63,539 nt of DNA. Origin: CAZLYK01 sp964563495. GTDB taxonomy: Bacteria; Acidobacteriota; Blastocatellia; RBC074. This document shows, piece after piece, positions 19,340 through 35,930 of the stretch (within the stretch, counting starts at the first letter, position 1; every line of letters begins with the position of its first letter). The notes beneath the pieces are model-generated. The model saw only the letters and a list, made by a program, of their open reading frames with translations, ran no database searches and was not told where the DNA came from. A program made the translations under genes and the position numbers. Location of the stretch: positions 1 to 63,539 of the forward strand of contig CAZLYK010000016.1 of the NCBI GenBank assembly GCA_964563495.1, read 5' to 3'.

Positions 19340-19696
19340 ATGAATAACAAATCCAGATTGCGTCGTGGCGTGGTAATCGCGTTGGCGCTGACTGTCTTAT
19401 CGATCGTCATGGCGGCAAAAAATCCGAATCGTGATGTATTGCAGGATCAGAATTTCCGCCTGCTCAATTTGGAGCGGCGCGTGGATCTGTTGCAGCAAAG
19501 AGTCGATTACGTGGAGCGCGTGCAGCAGAGCCAGGCGATGAAGGAGACCGGCGGCGCCGGCCCGGCGGTGCTCGAACTGCAGCGACAACAGCTCTCACTC
19601 GCTGAACAACAGGTCACCCTGCAGCGGCAGATGCTGGAATTGCAGAAGAAGATCGACAATCTGACCGAACGCAAACCCGAACCGAAAAAAAAATAG
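19340..19696 (+). CDS. Secreted or anchored coiled-coil protein, unknown
   Basis: 118 aa from the ATG at 19340, with GGAGG five bases upstream; in-frame upstream codons are not supported. An N-terminal hydrophobic segment (about 10-26) is a signal peptide or anchor. Two coiled-coil stretches follow (about 36-62 and 78-110), rich in Leu/Gln/Arg, ending in a Lys/Pro tail. It is probably periplasmic; no family is recognised. The TAG stop is the outer edge of an AATAGACAGG palindrome shared with the convergent aminotransferase gene. Confidence 0.75.
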   Translation: MNNKSRLRRGVVIALALTVLSIVMAAKNPNRDVLQDQNFRLLNLERRVDLLQQRVDYVERVQQSQAMKETGGAGPAVLELQRQQLSLAEQQVTLQRQMLELQKKIDNLTERKPEPKKK

Positions 19697-19757
19697 ACAG
19701 GATTGACATGATTTTTGCAGGATTTGACAAGACTCCATCATGTCAATCCTGTCTATT
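19692..19757. repeat. AATAGACAGG palindrome, copy 5 (holds both stops)
   Basis: A short copy between convergent genes. TAG at 19694-19696 ends the plus-strand gene, and TAG on the minus strand (19753-19755) ends the aminotransferase. Each arm therefore supplies one stop codon. The shared GACATGATT / AATCATGTC-type change (ACATGA and TCATGT) is present in both arms. Confidence 0.92.
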
Positions 19758-20922
19758 TCATGACGGCGAGGATGCGGGAGACGGCTTCCCGAAATATCTC
19801 CGGCTCCGGTAAGAGGCTCAAAACCAGAAAGGCCTCGCGTGAAAAATCGAAGAAATACCCCGGATGCACCAGTACTTCCTCCTGATCGAGTAATTTGAGC
19901 GCCCATTCTTCTTCTGTGTGGTGGCGCGGAATTTCGAGCGTCGCATACCAGCCGCCCTCGACCGTCAATAACCGGCAGGGTGAAGATTGCGTCCGATTCT
20001 TCAGCCAATCCAGATTGCGAGATAGCCGGTCGATGATCCCCGCCTGCAAACCCTCACGCAGTTTGAGCCAGACAGGCGCGGCGTGCTGGACCGGGGCGCC
20101 GACCGAGAGAAAAGTGTCGGTGATCAGATCCAATCTATCAATTGCCCGGCGCCGCAATCCGGCCGGCCCATTGGTCACAATCCATCCCAGCTTCATCTGC
20201 GGCAGCGCAAGTATTTTGGAGAGACCGCTGATAACGAAAGTCAGCGCAGCCTCGTTCCCCACCAGTGACGGCACCCGCCGGTCGTCATCGATCAGCGGGT
20301 AATCGCCAAAGACCTCATCGACGATCAAAGCCAGGCCGTGGCGAAGGCAGATTTGATCGAGCCTTGCCATCTCGCCGCGCTTGACGAAGGTCCCGGTCGG
20401 ATTGTTCGGATTGACCAGCATGAGCGCTCGCGTCCCGGCCGTAACCGCGCGCTCAAGCGAATCGAAATCGATCTGCCAGCCTTGCGGATGAGTGTAACTC
20501 AGCTCGTATGGTTTGAGCTCGACCCCTTCGAGCGCGGCGAGAAAGTCGAAGAGCGGATAACTGGGTTGGGGAACAAGTACCGACTCGCCGTAATCGGCCA
20601 GCAGCTTGAACAGGAAAGCGTAACCCTCGCTCGTGCTCGCGGTCAGGTGAATCCGGTCAGGGTCAACGTCGAAGCCCCGCTCGGCGTAATAACCGGCGAC
20701 GGCTTCGCGCGCGATCCGCAGTCCCTTTGGCTGCGGATCGTAGACCATGGCCGCCGTCTGAGCCAGCGCCGGCAGGATAACCTCCGCTCGAAGATCGAAC
20801 CCGGCGCGCGTCGGATTCGACTCGGTCAAATCGAGTATCCGCGCGCCGCCCTTTCTCTTCTCCTCGATCAGACGGGCGAGTCGATTCGATTCCAGATCCC
20901 ATTTGAAGCGTGAAGAGAACAT
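19753..20922 (-). CDS. PLP-dependent class I/II aminotransferase
   Basis: 389 aa with fold type I layout: the substrate loop LTESNPTRAGF, cofactor-binding NPNNPTGTF, IVDEVFGDY, and the Schiff-base lysine in SGLSKILALPQMKLGW (about residue 239). It resembles bacterial aspartate/alanine-type aminotransferases. The amino donor and acceptor cannot be fixed from sequence alone. It stands alone in an intergenic-palindrome context. Its stop codon lies in the palindrome shared with the coiled-coil gene. Confidence 0.88.
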   Translation of the reverse strand: MFSSRFKWDLESNRLARLIEEKRKGGARILDLTESNPTRAGFDLRAEVILPALAQTAAMVYDPQPKGLRIAREAVAGYYAERGFDVDPDRIHLTASTSEGYAFLFKLLADYGESVLVPQPSYPLFDFLAALEGVELKPYELSYTHPQGWQIDFDSLERAVTAGTRALMLVNPNNPTGTFVKRGEMARLDQICLRHGLALIVDEVFGDYPLIDDDRRVPSLVGNEAALTFVISGLSKILALPQMKLGWIVTNGPAGLRRRAIDRLDLITDTFLSVGAPVQHAAPVWLKLREGLQAGIIDRLSRNLDWLKNRTQSSPCRLLTVEGGWYATLEIPRHHTEEEWALKLLDQEEVLVHPGYFFDFSREAFLVLSLLPEPEIFREAVSRILAVMK

Positions 20923-20930
20923 TCGTTTGA

Positions 20931-20992
20931 AATAGACAGGATTTGCGGGATTTCTGCAGGATTAGACAAGAATCGGCCTTGTCTTGTCAAAC
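20931..20992. repeat. AATAGACAGG element, degenerate copy
   Basis: The left arm is AATAGACAGGATTTGCGGG then TTTCTGCAGGATTAGACAAG. The right side is reduced to CTTGTCTTGTC. It lies between divergent genes just upstream of the giant-protein start. Confidence 0.7.
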
Positions 20993-21029
20993 ACTCCTTC
21001 TGGTATGGATTTTGCCTGACCAAGGTATT

Positions 21030-24000
21030 ATGAAAACTATCCATTTACCCCCACTATTATTGATCATCTCGACCTGTCTATTTTTATTTGAACCCGCTGA
21101 GCCGATCAGATCGAGGGCTGTTTCTGCGAAGCCGGCAGCCGCGCAGAATGTGACTCTCAGGTCATCGGGCACGGGTTATCCCTGGATCAATTTGCAGGAC
21201 GGGCGTGATTTCTTAACGGAGTTTCAAACCGGGGGTGCAGCATCGCTCATCGAGAGCGATGCTGAGCCGCTGGTTCTTTCAGCCGGTGATTTCGACGAAG
21301 ACGGAGTGCCCGACCTTCTCAGCGGTTATGCGGCTGCGGGGCAAGGGTTTGTGACAATCTACCGAGGGAATGCAGATGCCATCTATCCCAACTCGCCCGG
21401 CGCTCTGGCGCGAAAGAGGCGGGGAATCTTCACGGAAGCGCCATTCCTGTCTCCAGCGAGTGTGGTCGAGTCGCCTGGCCGGCCCGATCTGCTTGGCGCG
21501 GGCGATTTCAACGCCGATGGACATCAGGATCTGCTCGCTGCGACCATTGGGATAGGGGCTCTTTACTGGGCACCCGGTGCCGGGAACGGGAGTTTCCTTC
21601 CCTTCGAGGAATTGAATCTGTCCGGCAACGTGACGGCGCTGGCTACGGGAGATGTGAATCGAGCCGACGGCCTGACCGATGTGATAGTTGGTATCGCGGG
21701 TGGGAGCGGCCCTCAGCTTCTGGTTTTTGAGGGACCGGAGGGCGCACTGAAATGCACACCCGAAACCATCCCGGTGCCTGAAATATTGTCTTCGTTGACG
21801 CTCGGCCGGTTCGATACGGACTCTGCATTTGATATTGCCGCGGCATCGGGTCATCACCTGTTGATCGCGCACGGCCGGGATCGTCGATTGTCTTCTGATC
21901 AGAAATACGGGGCGAATGCCGGTCCCGCCAGGATCGACCGCATCGAGATGCCCTTCCGGATCGCTTCGCTCGCGACCGGCAATTATTCGGGAGACGCCAA
22001 CCAGGAACTTGCCGTCCTCTCGGACACCGGGGTCCTCGAAATCCTCAATTTTCAGGGCTACCCGGTTCGCAGCGGCTTCACCCTGCAAAACCGGGCCGTC
22101 ACCGGAATTGCAGGACAGATCAGAATTGCGCTCTCATCCCCGCGCCAATCCACGGTGCCGCGATTGATCCACGCCAAAGTATCCAGCCGCCCTTACGATG
22201 ATCTGATCGTGCTCGATCCGGCCTCGCATCAAATTCAAATCGTCATGGGAGAAATGATTGTCCCTCCGAGACAGGGGCAGCTCGCGGCGCCGATTCCGGA
22301 GAACCCCGTCACCTTGGAATCCGACGCTATCCCGGTCAGCCTCCTGCCGATGCGGCTAAATCCGGATGGGTTGAGCGACCTTGTCGTCCTCAAACGGGGA
22401 GGATCGAACCCGATCGCGATAATCGCCACGACAGCAGTCCAGACCTTTACGGTCAACAGCGACATCCAGTATCAGGACTACAACCCGGGTGACGGCAAAT
22501 GCGAGACGCCTCCTTATACCGGCAGCGTCTGCACGCTCGTTGCCGCAATCCAGGAAGCCAATGCCAGCCCCGGCGCGGACCAGATCAATTTCAGCATCAA
22601 TAAAATGGTCTATGGCACGATCTTCGGTGGCGGTGGAACCGATATCAACGAGTCGGTCACCATCGATGGGACCAGCCAGGGCCACGTGGAAATCTATGGG
22701 GAGGGGCACACGGTCGGTCTTTCAGTCGGGGGAACAAACAGCGTCGTCCGCGGGATGGCGCTGAATAAGTACTCAACCAAAGCTTTCAGCCTGTGGGGCA
22801 GCGGTAACATGATCGAGGGCAACTATGTCGGAACGGACCGGTTGGCGACACAAGTGATCGGCAACAGCCAATTCAACATTTATGTCACCGGTTCAAATCA
22901 TACAATCGGCGGCGCCACGGCGGCAGCCGGTAACCTGGTTTCCGGGGCTACCAACACCAACGTGGCTATCGAGACGGATATCAACGACAATCCGCCGTCG
23001 GGTAACAAAGTTCAGGGCAACTACATCGGCACCGACGTCAATGGCGCAGCGGCGATGGGCGCGACCTATCTAGGCATCTCTGTAACGCGCGGGATAAATA
23101 CCCAGATCGGAGGATCGGGCGGGAGCGCAGGCAACCTGATCGCCGGCAACCGGTTGGATTCGGCCATTTCGATCTGGGGAGGCGAGGGCGCTCTGATCCA
23201 GGGCAACCGGATCGGGACGGATGCTCAGGGAATGGCGGCATTGGGAGCCCCGGCATCGTCTGCCAAGGGCATTGTTGTCGGGTCTTCGATCGAGGACGGG
23301 GTGACTTACCGGTCACAAAAAAATACCATCGGCGGGACGAGTCCGGCCGCCAGAAATCTGATCTCCGCCAGCCCCAGCTACGGAATTACTATTTATGACG
23401 CCAAAGAGAACCTGATTCAAAACAACCTGATCGGGACCAATCTCGCGGGGACTGCAGCTCTCGGAAACAGCTATGGTATCCAGATCTTCGGCGCCGAGGC
23501 GCAGATGAATACCATCGGCGGCCTGACCGCCGATGCTCGCAACGTCGTCTCAGGGAATAAAAATATCGGCATTGTCATTTATTCCAATAACAATTCTGTC
23601 AGAGGCAATTACATCGGGACACAGATCGATGGAACAAAGCCGCTAAAGAACGGAAGCTACGGGATCGGCCTTCTGGCAAACGCTGCCTCAAATATCATTG
23701 GAGGCATTTCTGCCAATGCCGCCGAGAAACCCGGCAATCTGATTGCGTTCAATGGGAGCGACGGCGTTTATGTCGAAGCAACCGCCACCAAAAACAAGAT
23801 CCGGGGCAATTCAATTTTTGACAATGATGGGCTGGGAATCCGAAATGCGAATTCTTCTGCACCGCAGCCACCCGTGATCTCTGTTACCGTAGTGCTCGGG
23901 AAGCCAGAGCTGAAGGGCTCAATCTCGGGCAATGCCGGCACAGTCTATCGGATAGAATATTTTGGCAACGAAGCCTGTGATCCTTCGGGGAGCGGCGAAG

Positions 24001-27000
24001 GCAGAGACTTCCTCGGTTTTCAGGATGAGATGACAGATGCTTCCGGCAATGCCGCGTTTACCGCTCCATTCAATCCGCCTTCAGGCGTGATCATGACAGC
24101 GACGGTGACGCCGGTCACAGAAGGGACGACCTCCCAGTTCTCCGTCTGCTCAGGAACTGCCGGCGACAATGTCATGATCGAGAATCCGAAGGTGGACGGC
24201 AACAGCGCGCCCAATGATACATTGCTGCCGAGGCCGTCCACGCCGCTCAATCTCAGCTTTGTCGGCGATCTGCGTTTCCGGCTGATCAGCGATAACCAGG
24301 GAGGGTTCCTGACGGTCGCGGCCTACGATGTCTCCATTCCAGGCAATCCGCTTTCACTGCAACAGCCCAACGGGCAGGATGCAAGGCTGGTCATCCCCGT
24401 CCAGATGTCCCCGGCAGAACAGGTTCAAAAAGACGTCCAGCTCGATGTGCGTATTCCATCGGTCAGCACCAAATTCCAGATCAGGGTCGGGTTGTTCGAT
24501 TCAAATACTTCATCGCCCACACTGCTCGCTGTGGACGCGATCGAGTATCCGCGCAGCAACGTCAAGATCGAATTCGGAACTAGAAGATCCGGCGAGCCCG
24601 ATGCCACATTCTATCCATGGCCCGGAACCCAACGACTTCTGGCCAACTATTGGATCGATGACAGTCTGGATCTTTTAAGCGATGAAATCATGTTTTTTCG
24701 CGTGACTTATGATCTGTCGAGTGCGAATGGAAAGCTCTACCTGGAGAGGCTGGGAAAGAAGAAGGATGTCCCCCTGGCCGTGGGAGCGACTTCTACCTCT
24801 GAAAATATTACCGGCGGCCGGCAGAAGCAGGTCTACCTATATGTAAATAATCTGGAAGTACTCGCCAATTCCGATTTCTGGGAATGGAGGGCTCATATAG
24901 TTGCGGACATCGGAAGTGAGGACTTTTATTCCGATCCCGAGAAATGGACAATCGACCGGTTAAAACTCCTGGCGTCTTCTCCGCCCACCCGCCTCTCATA
25001 TACGCGTGGGAATGATGTGGAGGTCGGTTATTCGCTTGAATACAACGTCGACCGGGGTGCGAGCAGGCTGACGGGAGTTGTCCAGATTGAAAAGGAAGAC
25101 GGCACAAGCGATCAAAGGCTATTTACCCTGGCGGATTATGCGGCAGGAGCGCACGGCGTCACGCCACCCGGCACCCCGGGCAAATTCTCGTTTACCCTTC
25201 CCGTCGATGCCGTCTCTTTCAAAGTCTTCTACTCTCTCAGCAGTCCCCCCGATTGCGATCCGGATAAAAAGGGTTGCGACACATACACAAGGCCGGTGCT
25301 GAATTACAACAAAATTGCCAGCCCGGCAATCGAGATACCGGCCGGCATTACCGGCGCGGCGAGCGCCCTCGGAGTGGACCTGACCAATGTGCAGAATCAG
25401 ATCAACCGCACCGAGAAGATAGTTCGCAATGCCGGGGACATCATCTCGACGGCGCTTTCCAATCCCCGACTTGTTCCTTTTTCAGCCATGGCGCAAGCAG
25501 AAGCGACCGGAGAGGTGAATCCGGGCTTATCGGGGTTAGAGAATCTGATCGGAGTCAACGCCGTCTGGCAGTTCGATCCGCCGATACCCGCGGATGGGAC
25601 TTTCGGGGCGGACTTGACGATTCATTATGCCGCGCGTGATCTGCCGGATGACCCGAATTTCAACGAGGCGAATCTGAAGCTCGTCGCCTTCTATCCGGAG
25701 ACGGGCAGGCTGGAGATTCTGCCGACAACGCTGGACACGGCAAATAAAAAGGCGACAACTCGTGTCAGCGGTCTGGCAAGTTACTACACTCTGGCCGTCA
25801 CAGGACCATTTCCTGCTCGCCGTTTGAATTACCCGGTGATCAATTCGTCTTTGAGTCCGGGTTTGATTTTCATCAATCCGGCCGCGGGAAGCGCTAATCT
25901 GACAGTGAGCGATTACGGGCCCGGCGGATTCGCAATTCCGGGCATCCCCGCCCCGGTCAATTTCTCAATTCCCTCGTTGAGTCAGGTGGTCAAGGCAATC
26001 ACGGATCTTTTACAGTTAGACAACGACGGCGGATGGATGCAGGCGACATCGACCACCGGCCCCATGATTGGGTATGAATCAATCGGTGATTCAGGACGGC
26101 AGGACGGGTTGGCTGTAGCGGCGGTCAACTGGCCGCGGCTGGTACTGCCCGAGGTTGAATACGATTCAGCCTGGACGACGGAACTTCATCTGGCCAATAC
26201 CAGCAACTTCGATTCGAATCTGCAGCTTGAGCTGCGGAACTCAAACGGCAGCACAGCCGGAACCTACGATACATGGCTTGGAGCAAAGGGAGCGCTGACG
26301 GGAGCGATCACCGATATCTTCCCGAATCTGACCGCCCCGTTCAGAGGATACCTGCTGGTCAGCGCCGATCAGCGCCTGGCGGCGGCCGGCTTGCTCGTCT
26401 CAACAAATTCGATTGCGACAACCGGCGGCCAGTTGTGGCAGAACGGTTCAGACACTCCAGCCAAGCTCTATGCGCCGCAGGTTCTGAGCGGTTCAGGCGG
26501 CATGGCCGAGCTGACGCTGGTCAATCCGACGAATTCGGCTGCGGCGCTGACTCTGCGCCTGTTGAACGAGACCGGAACCAACCTCGCGACACCCGTGACG
26601 CGCACGCTCAACGCGGGTGAGCAGCTGCGTCTGGATGTCGGGCAGTTATTCGGTCTCAATCCAAACAGCGGAACGACTGGCGGGATAGTCGTTGAGAGCA
26701 GCATGACGGGCATCGCCGGAGAACTCAGCCTTCGTGATACGGCGACGGGAAATATGTACCGCACGATCCTGCCGCTTGAGACCGTCCCGGCGCGCTCGGT
26801 CATTTTCGCGCAGGTCAGCAACCAACCAGGCAGCTTTACGCGACTGTCATTCTTCGACCCCGGTGAGCAGCAGGCCAACATCATGGTCAAAGTCATGCGC
26901 GCCGACGGCAGCGAAGCCGGAAATACTTCTTTGCAGCTGCCGGCAAAAGGCGCCGTCACCCGCCTGCTCACCGAGCTGGTCGGGCAGTCGGCGGATCAGA

Positions 27001-28712
27001 ATAGCGGATATGTCATGGTTACCGCCGATCAACCGATCATCGCCTCAGGGACTTTCGGCCCGACCGACAAGAGCGGCCTCTCCGCGCTGCCGGCTCAGCC
27101 GGTCGAGTCGACCCTTCAGGCGTGCACGGCTTTCGCCAGCCTGAGTTCGACTTCAGGGGTCCCCGGCGGCACAGTCACGATAACGGGAACCGGATTCAGC
27201 GGCGTCAGCAGCGTCAAATTCTTTAATCACGCTCCAGCCGCGTTCACGATCAACAGCGATACGTCGATCAAAGCAACCGTCCCGGCCACGGCTGCGACCG
27301 GTCCGATCGCGATCAGCAAACCGGGCTGCACGGATGTGCTGACCACCGCTTACACGGTCAACACGGCGGCCTGCGTCAAGGTTTACATTTCAAACACCCT
27401 GACCGGTCCCGCCGGCGGCAGTCTGACCGCGCCGGTCACCGTCTCAGATCTGACGGGGAAAGGCGTGATAGCCTATGATGCGGTGATCGACTTCGATCCG
27501 GCGGTGCTGAGACCGCAATCGACACCAGTGGATACCGCCGGGACCATCAGCACTGCCATGGCGATTACGACAAACGCCAATCTCCCGGGCCAGATACGGA
27601 TCTCTGCTTTCGGCCCTCAGCCATTGAGCGGGGCCGGCGCCCTGCTCAATCTGCGATTCGATGTGATCGGGAATGTTTCGGCCTGCAGCGATCTGAGCTG
27701 GAGTCTGATCCGGTTCAACGAGGGTGACCCATGTGTGAGCGCGACAAACGGGCGAGCCTGCGCAACCGGGAAGAATATCACCGGCGCGGTCCTCTACTGC
27801 GCGTCGCCGACATCGAAGCCGGTTCCCGGTGTGACTATCAGCCTGACGGGGGCGCCCGGCGCCTCGACAACCACCGATCCTGCCGGCAACTACCTTGTCG
27901 GCAATCTTGGAAGCGGGCCTTACACCGTTACTCCATCCAAAAGCGGCGATGCTTTCGGCATCAGTTCATACGACGCAGCGCTGACTGCGCAGAACATTGT
28001 CGGTCTGATTTCGCTGACCGAATGCCAGCGAATCGCGGCAGACGCCAGCAATGACGGCTCACTCTCATCATTCGACGCGGCCATGATCGGGCAATACTCC
28101 GCCGGCATCTCCAACCCGCAGAGCATCGCCGGAACCTGGAAGTTCACCCCGGCTACCCGCAGCTATCCAACCCTGACGGCCGACCAATCGAATCAGAACT
28201 TCAATGCAATCCTCGTCGGAGACGTCTCGGGCAACTGGGCGCCGGTCAACTTGCAACTCTCAGCCGGGGAGGGTTTCATGCCGGACCGGGATTCAGCCGT
28301 AATCTACCTCCCGGAATTTGATCGGAATCCGGAACCGGGCTCGAGGCTGATCGTCCCGATCAACATCGTTGACCTGACCCGGAGCGAGGCGATCTCTTAC
28401 GATTTCGAACTTGCTTACGAGAAAAGCGTTCTCAAATTCCAGGATGCATCCTTCGATTCAGCCGGTACGCTCAGCCGCGATATGGCCGTCACCGTAAATC
28501 ACAGACCTGGAAGCCTGAGAGTCTCGGCATTCGGGACCAGTCCATTGAAAGGCCCGGGCACGCTGCTCAACCTGAGGTTCAAAGTGATCGGCAAACCCGG
28601 AAGATCAACGACGATTGAATTGAGAGGCTTGATGCTGAATGAAGCGCCCCAGACGAGGCTTCAAGGCTCGAGGCTGACAATCGGCAGGAAAAAGGGGAAT
28701 AGACAGGATTGA
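21030..28712 (+). CDS. Giant secreted FG-GAP / beta-helix / cohesin-dockerin protein
   Basis: 2560 aa from the ATG at 21030, preceded by AAGG at five-base spacing. A signal peptide (about 5-25) is followed by FG-GAP-like propeller repeats (about 80-330; GDFDEDGVPDLL, GDFNADGHQDLL) and a right-handed beta-helix (about 475-950; repeated IGG...N.I.GN.IGT). A large region without recognised family (about 950-2030) follows. The C-terminus has an IPT/TIG-like domain (about 2033-2107), a cohesin-like domain (2113-2246), an SdrB/CarboxypepD-like linker, a dockerin-like pair of F-hands (ISSYDAALTAQNIVG; DASNDGSLSSFDA) and a second cohesin-like domain (2420-2553). It is probably a surface or extracellular adhesin or scaffold. 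The last residues (NRQD) and the stop are encoded by an AATAGACAGG palindrome. Confidence 0.85.
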   Translation: MKTIHLPPLLLIISTCLFLFEPAEPIRSRAVSAKPAAAQNVTLRSSGTGYPWINLQDGRDFLTEFQTGGAASLIESDAEPLVLSAGDFDEDGVPDLLSGYAAAGQGFVTIYRGNADAIYPNSPGALARKRRGIFTEAPFLSPASVVESPGRPDLLGAGDFNADGHQDLLAATIGIGALYWAPGAGNGSFLPFEELNLSGNVTALATGDVNRADGLTDVIVGIAGGSGPQLLVFEGPEGALKCTPETIPVPEILSSLTLGRFDTDSAFDIAAASGHHLLIAHGRDRRLSSDQKYGANAGPARIDRIEMPFRIASLATGNYSGDANQELAVLSDTGVLEILNFQGYPVRSGFTLQNRAVTGIAGQIRIALSSPRQSTVPRLIHAKVSSRPYDDLIVLDPASHQIQIVMGEMIVPPRQGQLAAPIPENPVTLESDAIPVSLLPMRLNPDGLSDLVVLKRGGSNPIAIIATTAVQTFTVNSDIQYQDYNPGDGKCETPPYTGSVCTLVAAIQEANASPGADQINFSINKMVYGTIFGGGGTDINESVTIDGTSQGHVEIYGEGHTVGLSVGGTNSVVRGMALNKYSTKAFSLWGSGNMIEGNYVGTDRLATQVIGNSQFNIYVTGSNHTIGGATAAAGNLVSGATNTNVAIETDINDNPPSGNKVQGNYIGTDVNGAAAMGATYLGISVTRGINTQIGGSGGSAGNLIAGNRLDSAISIWGGEGALIQGNRIGTDAQGMAALGAPASSAKGIVVGSSIEDGVTYRSQKNTIGGTSPAARNLISASPSYGITIYDAKENLIQNNLIGTNLAGTAALGNSYGIQIFGAEAQMNTIGGLTADARNVVSGNKNIGIVIYSNNNSVRGNYIGTQIDGTKPLKNGSYGIGLLANAASNIIGGISANAAEKPGNLIAFNGSDGVYVEATATKNKIRGNSIFDNDGLGIRNANSSAPQPPVISVTVVLGKPELKGSISGNAGTVYRIEYFGNEACDPSGSGEGRDFLGFQDEMTDASGNAAFTAPFNPPSGVIMTATVTPVTEGTTSQFSVCSGTAGDNVMIENPKVDGNSAPNDTLLPRPSTPLNLSFVGDLRFRLISDNQGGFLTVAAYDVSIPGNPLSLQQPNGQDARLVIPVQMSPAEQVQKDVQLDVRIPSVSTKFQIRVGLFDSNTSSPTLLAVDAIEYPRSNVKIEFGTRRSGEPDATFYPWPGTQRLLANYWIDDSLDLLSDEIMFFRVTYDLSSANGKLYLERLGKKKDVPLAVGATSTSENITGGRQKQVYLYVNNLEVLANSDFWEWRAHIVADIGSEDFYSDPEKWTIDRLKLLASSPPTRLSYTRGNDVEVGYSLEYNVDRGASRLTGVVQIEKEDGTSDQRLFTLADYAAGAHGVTPPGTPGKFSFTLPVDAVSFKVFYSLSSPPDCDPDKKGCDTYTRPVLNYNKIASPAIEIPAGITGAASALGVDLTNVQNQINRTEKIVRNAGDIISTALSNPRLVPFSAMAQAEATGEVNPGLSGLENLIGVNAVWQFDPPIPADGTFGADLTIHYAARDLPDDPNFNEANLKLVAFYPETGRLEILPTTLDTANKKATTRVSGLASYYTLAVTGPFPARRLNYPVINSSLSPGLIFINPAAGSANLTVSDYGPGGFAIPGIPAPVNFSIPSLSQVVKAITDLLQLDNDGGWMQATSTTGPMIGYESIGDSGRQDGLAVAAVNWPRLVLPEVEYDSAWTTELHLANTSNFDSNLQLELRNSNGSTAGTYDTWLGAKGALTGAITDIFPNLTAPFRGYLLVSADQRLAAAGLLVSTNSIATTGGQLWQNGSDTPAKLYAPQVLSGSGGMAELTLVNPTNSAAALTLRLLNETGTNLATPVTRTLNAGEQLRLDVGQLFGLNPNSGTTGGIVVESSMTGIAGELSLRDTATGNMYRTILPLETVPARSVIFAQVSNQPGSFTRLSFFDPGEQQANIMVKVMRADGSEAGNTSLQLPAKGAVTRLLTELVGQSADQNSGYVMVTADQPIIASGTFGPTDKSGLSALPAQPVESTLQACTAFASLSSTSGVPGGTVTITGTGFSGVSSVKFFNHAPAAFTINSDTSIKATVPATAATGPIAISKPGCTDVLTTAYTVNTAACVKVYISNTLTGPAGGSLTAPVTVSDLTGKGVIAYDAVIDFDPAVLRPQSTPVDTAGTISTAMAITTNANLPGQIRISAFGPQPLSGAGALLNLRFDVIGNVSACSDLSWSLIRFNEGDPCVSATNGRACATGKNITGAVLYCASPTSKPVPGVTISLTGAPGASTTTDPAGNYLVGNLGSGPYTVTPSKSGDAFGISSYDAALTAQNIVGLISLTECQRIAADASNDGSLSSFDAAMIGQYSAGISNPQSIAGTWKFTPATRSYPTLTADQSNQNFNAILVGDVSGNWAPVNLQLSAGEGFMPDRDSAVIYLPEFDRNPEPGSRLIVPINIVDLTRSEAISYDFELAYEKSVLKFQDASFDSAGTLSRDMAVTVNHRPGSLRVSAFGTSPLKGPGTLLNLRFKVIGKPGRSTTIELRGLMLNEAPQTRLQGSRLTIGRKKGNRQD

Positions 28713-28827
28713 CAGGATTTTTGCAGGATTAAACAAGATGATTGCTGGGAAGAGGCAATCGAGTAAACCAGTGCCATTCCTCCCAATGGAATCTTGTTCA
28801 ATCCTGCAAAAATCCTGTCAATCCTGT

Positions 28828-28832
<5 letters not shown>
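28698..28832. repeat. AATAGACAGG palindrome, copy 6 (convergent)
   Basis: The ~40-bp arms are near-perfect complements around a ~50-base central segment. TGA in the left arm (28710-28712) stops the giant gene, and TAG in the right arm (28828-28830, minus) stops the M16 peptidase gene. It could act as a bidirectional terminator. Confidence 0.92.
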
Positions 28833-31584
<2,752 letters not shown>

Positions 31585-31611
31585 CTTCCTTCCCTCCGGG
31601 TAAACGGACAA

Positions 31612-31672
31612 ACAGGATTTGACCAGAAGGCGTCTGGCCAAATCCTGCACAAATCCTGCCTATCCTGTCTAT

Positions 31673-31673
<1 letters not shown>
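31612..31673. repeat. AATAGACAGG element, variant copy
   Basis: CAGGATTTGACCAGA / TCTGGCCAAATCCTG (14 of 15 pairs) followed by CCTATCCTGTCTATT. The TAA stop of the Hsp100 gene (31673-31675) abuts the right edge. Confidence 0.7.
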
Positions 31674-33916
<2,243 letters not shown>

Positions 33917-34135
33917 CGGCCCCAGATCAATCACGGCGTCTTACCCCACTGAAAATACTACCCTGCCTTGACAGGTATAAATTAAAACCATCCACATAAA
34001 ATACCACCAAGGTCTAAGCTACAGCGGCCACCTCCGAGTGTCAAGCACGACTATTTTGGCCGGTGATTTTGTTGATCTTGTTGTAAAAAACAAGACTGGA
34101 TCGATAAAATTTTTCCGGCCGCAACCAGCTTCGAA

Positions 34136-34151
34136 GCTTGTTCAACCCCGT

Positions 34152-34156
<5 letters not shown>
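34136..34156. repeat. AATAGACAGG element, right-arm remnant
   Basis: GCTTGTTCAACCCCGTCTATT resembles a right arm; no clear left arm is seen. TAG on the minus strand (34152-34154) within it is the groEL stop codon. The rest of the gap to the ClpA-like start (33917-34135) has a CTTGACA half-site at 33967-33973 and AT-rich sequence that may hold a promoter. Confidence 0.55.
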
Positions 34157-35756
<1,600 letters not shown>

Positions 35757-35774
35757 AGTCTGATCTCTCCTCAA

Positions 35775-35850
35775 AAAAGGTGTTAGGTGTTAGAGGCTGG
35801 ATGCCGGGGAAGAGACCCCGGCATCCAGCCTCTAACACCTAACACCTTTT
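35775..35850 (-). promoter_or_regulatory. 35-bp perfect inverted repeat in the groEL leader
   Basis: Arms 35775-35809 and 35816-35850 are exact complements around the six-base loop AAGAGA (plus strand). The arms contain GGTGTTAGGTGTTAGAGG and GGATGCCGGGG. On the minus strand the hairpin follows grpE and ends just before the groEL ribosome site AGGAGA. It could terminate most grpE transcripts, protect mRNA or act as an attenuator. Its AAAA/TTTT flanks resemble an intrinsic terminator in both directions. Confidence 0.75.
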
Positions 35851-35859
35851 ACTATTGTT

Positions 35860-35893
35860 TCAGGGCGTCGCCATCCGAGACGAGCGACTCCTC
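35860..35893 (-). promoter_or_regulatory. Conserved block shared with the hsp20 leader
   Basis: On the minus strand GAGTCG is followed by GGCGACGCCCTG, matching 11888-11920 before hsp20. Both precede a hairpin and a chaperone gene. It lies about 36 bp after the grpE stop. Confidence 0.5.
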
Positions 35894-35930
35894 TGGTAGA
35901 GACAGGATCTTGTCCGATCCCGTCTCTGGC

